This document shows positions 5,870 to 8,243 of a DNA stretch of 8,243 nt, piece by piece (the first letter of the stretch is position 1; each line of letters begins with the position of its first letter). The notes below the pieces were generated by a model. That model did no database searches. It was not told the DNA's origin and worked only from the letters and a program-made list of their open reading frames with translations. This DNA comes from Fimenecus sp051881415 (GTDB lineage Bacteria > Bacillota > Clostridia > Oscillospirales > Acutalibacteraceae). The stretch spans positions 1-8,243 of the forward strand of contig JBJEPV010000141.1 of assembly GCA_051881415.1 (NCBI GenBank), given 5' to 3'. The translations under genes and the position numbers were made by a program.

Positions 5870-6340
5870 TTAAAACGGCAAACCGTCGTCATCATCCGTA
5901 TTGCCGAAGGGGAACGCATCGTCGTCACTTGTCGGAAGTACCGAAAAGCCGTCGGCGTTGCCGCCCTGGTAGGCGGGCGCGGGGCGTGCTGCGGGTGCGG
6001 CGCCGGCTGTACCGGTTTCCGCCTTACTGCCGCAGAACGATGCACGGTCTGCGACGATTTCAACCGCCGTGCGTTTGTTGCCGTTTTTGTCCTCATAATT
6101 GCGGGTCTGAATCGAACCTTGAATCGCAATCATAGAACCTTTGCGGAAATACCGTGTCACGAATTCCGCCGTTTGCCGCCAAGCAACCACATTGATGAAA
6201 TCGGTTTGTCTTTCCTCGCCCTGGCGCGCATAGGCGCGATCCACCGCGACGGAAAACGATGTCACCGAAGTGCCGTTGCCTGTCGTGCGAAGCTCGGGGT
6301 CGGCAGTCAATCTGCCCATGATAATTGCACAGTTGAGCAT
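5870..6340 (-). CDS. ssb: Single-stranded DNA-binding protein SSB
   Basis: Coats single-stranded DNA in replication, repair and recombination, and recruits partner proteins through its C-terminal tip; expected to be a tetramer. It has 156 residues. The OB fold spans about residues 1-105, starting MLNCAIIMGRLTADPELRTT, with the conserved FINVVAWRQTAEF around W54 and GSIQTRNYEDKNGNKR at 75-90. A Gly/Ala/Pro-rich linker follows (about 108-130). The tail ends DDDDGLPF (149-156), the expected acidic tip. Just before it is a second tip-like DDDAFPF (139-145), which is unusual. GGAGGG (6348-6353) precedes the ATG, in the 16 bases between rpsF and ssb. The place between rpsF and rpsR is the standard Firmicute order and marks it as the main housekeeping SSB. 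Confidence 0.97.
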   Translation of the reverse strand: MLNCAIIMGRLTADPELRTTGNGTSVTSFSVAVDRAYARQGEERQTDFINVVAWRQTAEFVTRYFRKGSMIAIQGSIQTRNYEDKNGNKRTAVEIVADRASFCGSKAETGTAGAAPAARPAPAYQGGNADGFSVLPTSDDDAFPFGNTDDDDGLPF

Positions 6341-6356
6341 ATTCTAACCCTCCGCC

Positions 6357-6635
6357 TCAGTTTTTCACAACGAGTGTACGCAGTACGCCGTCGGTAATGC
6401 CGGCTACGCGTTCAAACTCCGCCGGGAAAGCGGGCTCGCTGTCAAAATTGAAGATTACATAGTGCCCCTCGGCTTCATCGTTGATTTCGTAAGCGAGCTT
6501 TCTTTTGCCCCACTCATCAACGCTTTCGAGAGTGCCGTTTGCTTCAATCAAAGCCTTAAATTTTTCTTGCAGGCTTTGGGTTGCTTCGTCGCCGTTTTTC
6601 ACGGAGAGAACCAACACTGCTTCATACTTGGACAT
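6357..6635 (-). CDS. rpsF: Ribosomal protein S6
   Basis: Small-subunit protein S6, partner of S18 on the 30S platform. It has 92 residues, near the usual 95, with the ferredoxin-like S6 fold: MSKYEAVLVLS as the first strand, ESVDEWGKRKLAYEINDEAEGHYVIFNF in the middle and RVAGITDGVLRTLVVKN at the end. A strong AAGGAGGTG (6644-6652) precedes the ATG. First gene of the operon with ssb and rpsR, transcribed from the promoter at 6728-6756 through a structured leader of about 85 bases. In several bacteria the S6:S18 complex binds its own mRNA leader and represses translation; the leader here has features that would allow this. Confidence 0.97.
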   Translation of the reverse strand: MSKYEAVLVLSVKNGDEATQSLQEKFKALIEANGTLESVDEWGKRKLAYEINDEAEGHYVIFNFDSEPAFPAEFERVAGITDGVLRTLVVKN

Positions 6636-6646
6636 TCCTTTTGCAC

Positions 6647-6716
6647 CTCCTTATGGACTTTCGCCCACGGGCATTCCCCGTGGGAAGGAGCCGTAAAATC
6701 AAAAAAATTATTTTAC
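6647..6716 (-). promoter_or_regulatory. Structured rpsF leader, candidate S6:S18 autoregulatory RNA
   Basis: Two hairpins lie between the promoter and the rpsF start. One is AT-rich, with arms 6693-6699 (gtaaaat) and 6710-6716 (attttac). The other is a strong 8-bp stem, CCCACGGG (6664-6671) with CCCGTGGG (6677-6684), loop of 5. Directly next to the strong stem, on the minus strand, is CTCCTT (complement of 6685-6690), which can pair with AAGGAG of the rpsF ribosome binding site (complement of 6647-6652). That outer stem would stack on the hairpin and leave an 11-base bulge. S6:S18 leader motifs are known in several bacterial groups; I cannot match this one to the consensus from memory. Confidence 0.6.
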
Positions 6717-6727
6717 AGCGGTTTATG

Positions 6728-6756
6728 ATTATACCAAACGAAATTCGGAAAGTCAA
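6728..6756 (-). promoter_or_regulatory. rpsF operon promoter (extended -10)
   Basis: Minus-strand -35 TTGACT (6751-6756), a 17-base spacer and -10 TATAAT (6728-6733) preceded by TGG, giving an extended -10. One mismatch to consensus in total, so a strong SigA-type promoter, as expected for ribosomal protein genes. Transcription would begin near 6721. Confidence 0.9.
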
Positions 6757-6773
6757 GCATTTTCCGAAATTTC
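6740..6773 (-). repeat. Inverted repeat spanning the rpsF -35 box and the end of the HTH gene
   Basis: Arms GAAATTCGGAAA (6740-6751) and TTTCCGAAATTTC (6761-6773) pair over 12 positions with one bulged base. The rpsF -35 box lies at the inner edge and in the loop, and the outer arm reaches the stop codon of the HTH gene (6772-6774). Read from the HTH gene it would form a hairpin followed by only three T, so it could be a weak terminator, or an operator over the rpsF promoter. Confidence 0.6.
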
Positions 6774-7194
6774 ACAGGGTTTCTTCGCCGTGTTCGTACA
6801 ATTCGTTGTTAATATCGCACACACTCTTGCCGTTGGCAACACCCAACAGAATGATACTGTCGCGCTTGTGCTTCGGATACAGCGGTGCAAATCCCGCCAC
6901 TTTCAGGGTTGCCTGCACCTCGTCCACGGTCATTTTTGCCCCGATACAAAGGCTCAAAAGCGTATTGCGCGACGGATTGCGTGTGCCTGACAGCACCTGA
7001 AAGCCGAAAATTTCGCTGATTTGAGCGTCTTTAATCACGGCGGATTTTTTCAGCCCTTTTTGCGTAATATATTCGCTTAAAAACGCCGCAACCGACAAAT
7101 CCACAAAATACGCTTCGTTCTCTTTCATATATTGTTCGATATTGTTTGCTTTCAGCAATTCGCCGAGCATTTCATCGGTCGATTTTTTCAGCAT
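6772..7194 (-). CDS. Helix-turn-helix (XRE-like) regulator, divergent from a protein kinase
   Basis: A 140-residue putative DNA-binding protein. After a helical N-terminus (about 1-35), residues 36-98 read like a lambda-repressor/XRE fold: FLSEYITQKGLKKSAVIKDA, then the recognition region around QISEIFGFQVLSGTRNPSRNTLL and MTVDEVQATLKVAGF. A conserved-looking tail follows, LYPKHKRDSIILLGVANGKSVCDINNELYEHGEETL, which I recognise as typical of a small Clostridia family often found with kinases (recall, not a search). The ATG at 7192-7194 has AAGGAAGTGAG upstream as a moderate ribosome binding site. It is divergent from the kinase gene with overlapping promoters, which suggests control of that gene and of itself, and possibly being a kinase target. 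Thr/Ser residues are plentiful, but none can be singled out. No membrane segment. Confidence 0.7.
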   Translation of the reverse strand: MLKKSTDEMLGELLKANNIEQYMKENEAYFVDLSVAAFLSEYITQKGLKKSAVIKDAQISEIFGFQVLSGTRNPSRNTLLSLCIGAKMTVDEVQATLKVAGFAPLYPKHKRDSIILLGVANGKSVCDINNELYEHGEETL

Positions 7195-7220
7195 ACGGTT
7201 TTCTCACTTCCTTTTTTACA

Positions 7221-7237
7221 CATTGTATAGTATAATG
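7221..7237. promoter_or_regulatory. Imperfect palindrome over overlapping divergent -10 boxes, candidate operator
   Basis: CATTGTATAGTATAATG has six of eight symmetric base pairs about 7229. It covers the -10 boxes of both divergent genes, so a protein bound here would block both. The adjacent HTH regulator is the obvious candidate binder; this is inference. Confidence 0.45.
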
Positions 7238-7257
7238 AAAAATACAAAAGTTGGCAA
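7229..7257 (-). promoter_or_regulatory. Promoter of the HTH regulator gene
   Basis: Minus-strand -35 TTGCCA (7252-7257), a 17-base spacer and -10 TATACT (7229-7234), each one mismatch from consensus. Transcription would start near 7222, about 28 bases before the ATG. Confidence 0.75.
7231..7236 (+). promoter_or_regulatory. -10 box of the kinase promoter (weak or missing -35)
   Basis: A perfect TATAAT faces the kinase gene, 33 bases before its start codon. At the correct distance upstream only TTCCTT (7208-7213) is found, a poor -35. The kinase may therefore be weakly expressed or need an activator. The box overlaps the opposing -10 of the HTH gene by four bases. Confidence 0.55.
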
Positions 7258-7269
7258 GGGGGGATTTCG

Positions 7270-7968
7270 GTGCAGTCGGCAGAAGAAATTTTGAAAGAAC
7301 AGTACACGGTTGTCAAGGTTTTCAAGCAAACAGAGGACAAATCCATTGTTTTACTGCGGCACAAAGTCCTGCAAAAGGAATTGGTCTGCCGCAAATGCCG
7401 CGGCAACGCGGAGGTTTACAACATTCTGCGCGCAACGGACTTCCGAAATTTGCCCGCCGTGTATGCGGTGTTCGGGGAAGAACCGCAAATCACGGTATTG
7501 GAGGAATATGTCCGCGGCGCGACCGTTGCCGACCTGTTAATGCGCGGGCTTTACAACGAAAAGGGCGTAAAAACCGTGGTCAAAAGCATTTGCGATGCGT
7601 TGACCGTTTTGCACAACCGCGGCATTGTGCACCGCGACATTAAACCCGAAAATGTGATGATTACCGACCGCGGCACGGTAAAGCTGATGGACTTTGACGC
7701 CGCGCGGCTTTATAAAATCGGGCAATCGGGCGACACCAAAATCATCGGCACGAGAGGGTACGCCGCGCCCGAGCAGTTGGGGCTTGCGCAAACCGACGCG
7801 CGTTCGGATATTTTTGCCGTCGGGGTGTTGATGAATGTAATGCTCACCGGCGAGCACCCCGCAAAGAAAATGTATCAAGGGAAACTCTCAAAAGTCATTG
7901 AAAAATGCATTCAGCTCGACCCGCAAAAGCGATATGCAAGCGCCGCTGAATTAAAAAAATCTTTGTAA
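7270..7968 (+). CDS. Compact soluble Ser/Thr protein kinase (Hanks-type)
   Basis: A 232-residue eukaryotic-like protein kinase, little more than the catalytic core. The catalytic loop is HRDIKPEN (121-128) with D123 and N128. The metal-binding motif is D141-F-D, where most kinases have DFG. The activation segment ends GTRGYAAPEQ (160-169), and DARSDIFAVGVLMNVMLTGEHP (about 176-197) covers the F helix. K42 in ELVCRKC and E48 fit the ATP-anchoring Lys and the C-helix Glu. No glycine-rich loop is visible near residues 12-30. No membrane segment, PASTA repeat or other sensor domain is present, so it should be cytoplasmic. It starts at GTG 7270 behind AAGGGGGG (7256-7263); there is no ATG near the start. 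Catalytic residues look intact, so it is probably active. Divergent from the HTH gene, a likely partner. Confidence 0.9.
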   Translation: MQSAEEILKEQYTVVKVFKQTEDKSIVLLRHKVLQKELVCRKCRGNAEVYNILRATDFRNLPAVYAVFGEEPQITVLEEYVRGATVADLLMRGLYNEKGVKTVVKSICDALTVLHNRGIVHRDIKPENVMITDRGTVKLMDFDAARLYKIGQSGDTKIIGTRGYAAPEQLGLAQTDARSDIFAVGVLMNVMLTGEHPAKKMYQGKLSKVIEKCIQLDPQKRYASAAELKKSL

Positions 7969-8000
7969 AACGCAAAACTCTATGCAACCCGCATAGTACA

Positions 8001-8050
8001 AAACGACCGCCTTTCCGTTACAATACGGAAGGGTGGTCGTTTGTTTTATT
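8001..8050 (+). terminator. Long hairpin terminator after the kinase, probably bidirectional
   Basis: Arms 8001-8018 and 8025-8042 pair over 18 positions, counting two G-T wobbles, around a 6-base loop (TACAAT). T-rich GTTTTATT follows on the plus strand. On the minus strand the stem is followed by four T, so it may also end the convergent small gene, whose stop codon is at 8046-8048. A small extra hairpin, CTATGC/GCATAG, lies just upstream at 7980-7996. Confidence 0.85.
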
Positions 8051-8213
8051 GTTCGGCACCTAACATTTCGTTCAGCGCATATTCGCAGCACTGCACGACT
8101 AATTGATTAAACGAAATATTGTTTTGGTCGGCAATTTTCTGTAATCGGTCAATCAGTTCGTTCGGCATACGAATGGTCTTGTTGGATTTTTGTTGGTTTC
8201 GGATTTCAAACAT
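8046..8213 (-). CDS. Small ribbon-helix-helix (Arc/CopG-like) protein
   Basis: A 55-residue protein starting MFEIRNQQKSNKTIRMPNEL. Residues 11-47 fit the ribbon-helix-helix pattern: strand NKTIRMP for DNA contact, helix NELIDRLQKIADQNN, the turn IS, and helix FNQLVVQCCEYALNEM. Such proteins bind DNA as dimers and often act as autoregulators, antitoxins or plasmid repressors. No toxin or partner gene is visible on the side that can be seen; the upstream side lies outside the window. GAGGTGA (8218-8224) is a good ribosome binding site 4 bases before the ATG, and TACAAT (complement of 8235-8240) could be a -10 box at the window edge. Convergent with the kinase gene across a shared terminator. 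Confidence 0.75.
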   Translation of the reverse strand: MFEIRNQQKSNKTIRMPNELIDRLQKIADQNNISFNQLVVQCCEYALNEMLGAEQ

Positions 8214-8243
8214 GCAATCACCTCTGTACTTTAAATTGTATTG

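Overview
The window looks like a chromosomal segment of a Clostridia-type Firmicute, possibly Oscillospirales/Ruminococcaceae-like. The reasons are strong AGGAGG ribosome binding sites, the Firmicute order rpsF-ssb-rpsR, SigA-type promoters with TATAAT boxes, intermediate GC, and small GC-rich hairpin repeats between genes. No rRNA, tRNA, CRISPR array, transposase or prophage gene is visible. This placement is inference from gene content, not from a database comparison.

Positions 1-5301 (minus strand) hold an arginine biosynthesis cluster, read right to left: argG, argH, a gene for a transglutaminase-like protein, argC and argJ. The last is cut by the window edge just before its self-cleavage site. 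ArgC makes N-acetylglutamate semialdehyde, ArgJ recycles the acetyl group, and ArgG and ArgH turn citrulline plus aspartate into arginine and fumarate. The transglutaminase-like gene is not part of this pathway and is tightly coupled to argC. Apart from that coupled junction, each gap in the cluster carries GC-rich hairpin repeats, including two identical 26-base copies. Upstream of argG are a clear promoter, two ARG-box-like sites and five TATGCA hexamers spaced at near-whole numbers of DNA helical turns.

Positions 5504-6756 (minus strand) hold the rpsF-ssb-rpsR operon (ribosomal S6, single-strand DNA-binding protein, ribosomal S18). It has a near-consensus extended -10 promoter, a structured leader that may hide the rpsF ribosome binding site, and an intrinsic terminator. 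The SSB tail carries two tip-like motifs in tandem.

Positions 6772-7968 hold a divergent pair: an HTH (XRE-like) regulator on the minus strand and a compact Ser/Thr protein kinase on the plus strand. Their -10 boxes overlap inside an imperfect palindrome. This is the best candidate for a little-described regulatory system: a soluble kinase with HRDIKPEN, DFD in place of DFG, no glycine-rich loop and no sensor domain, paired with a putative DNA-binding partner.

Positions 8001-8243 hold a long hairpin terminator shared by convergent genes and a 55-residue ribbon-helix-helix protein on the minus strand.
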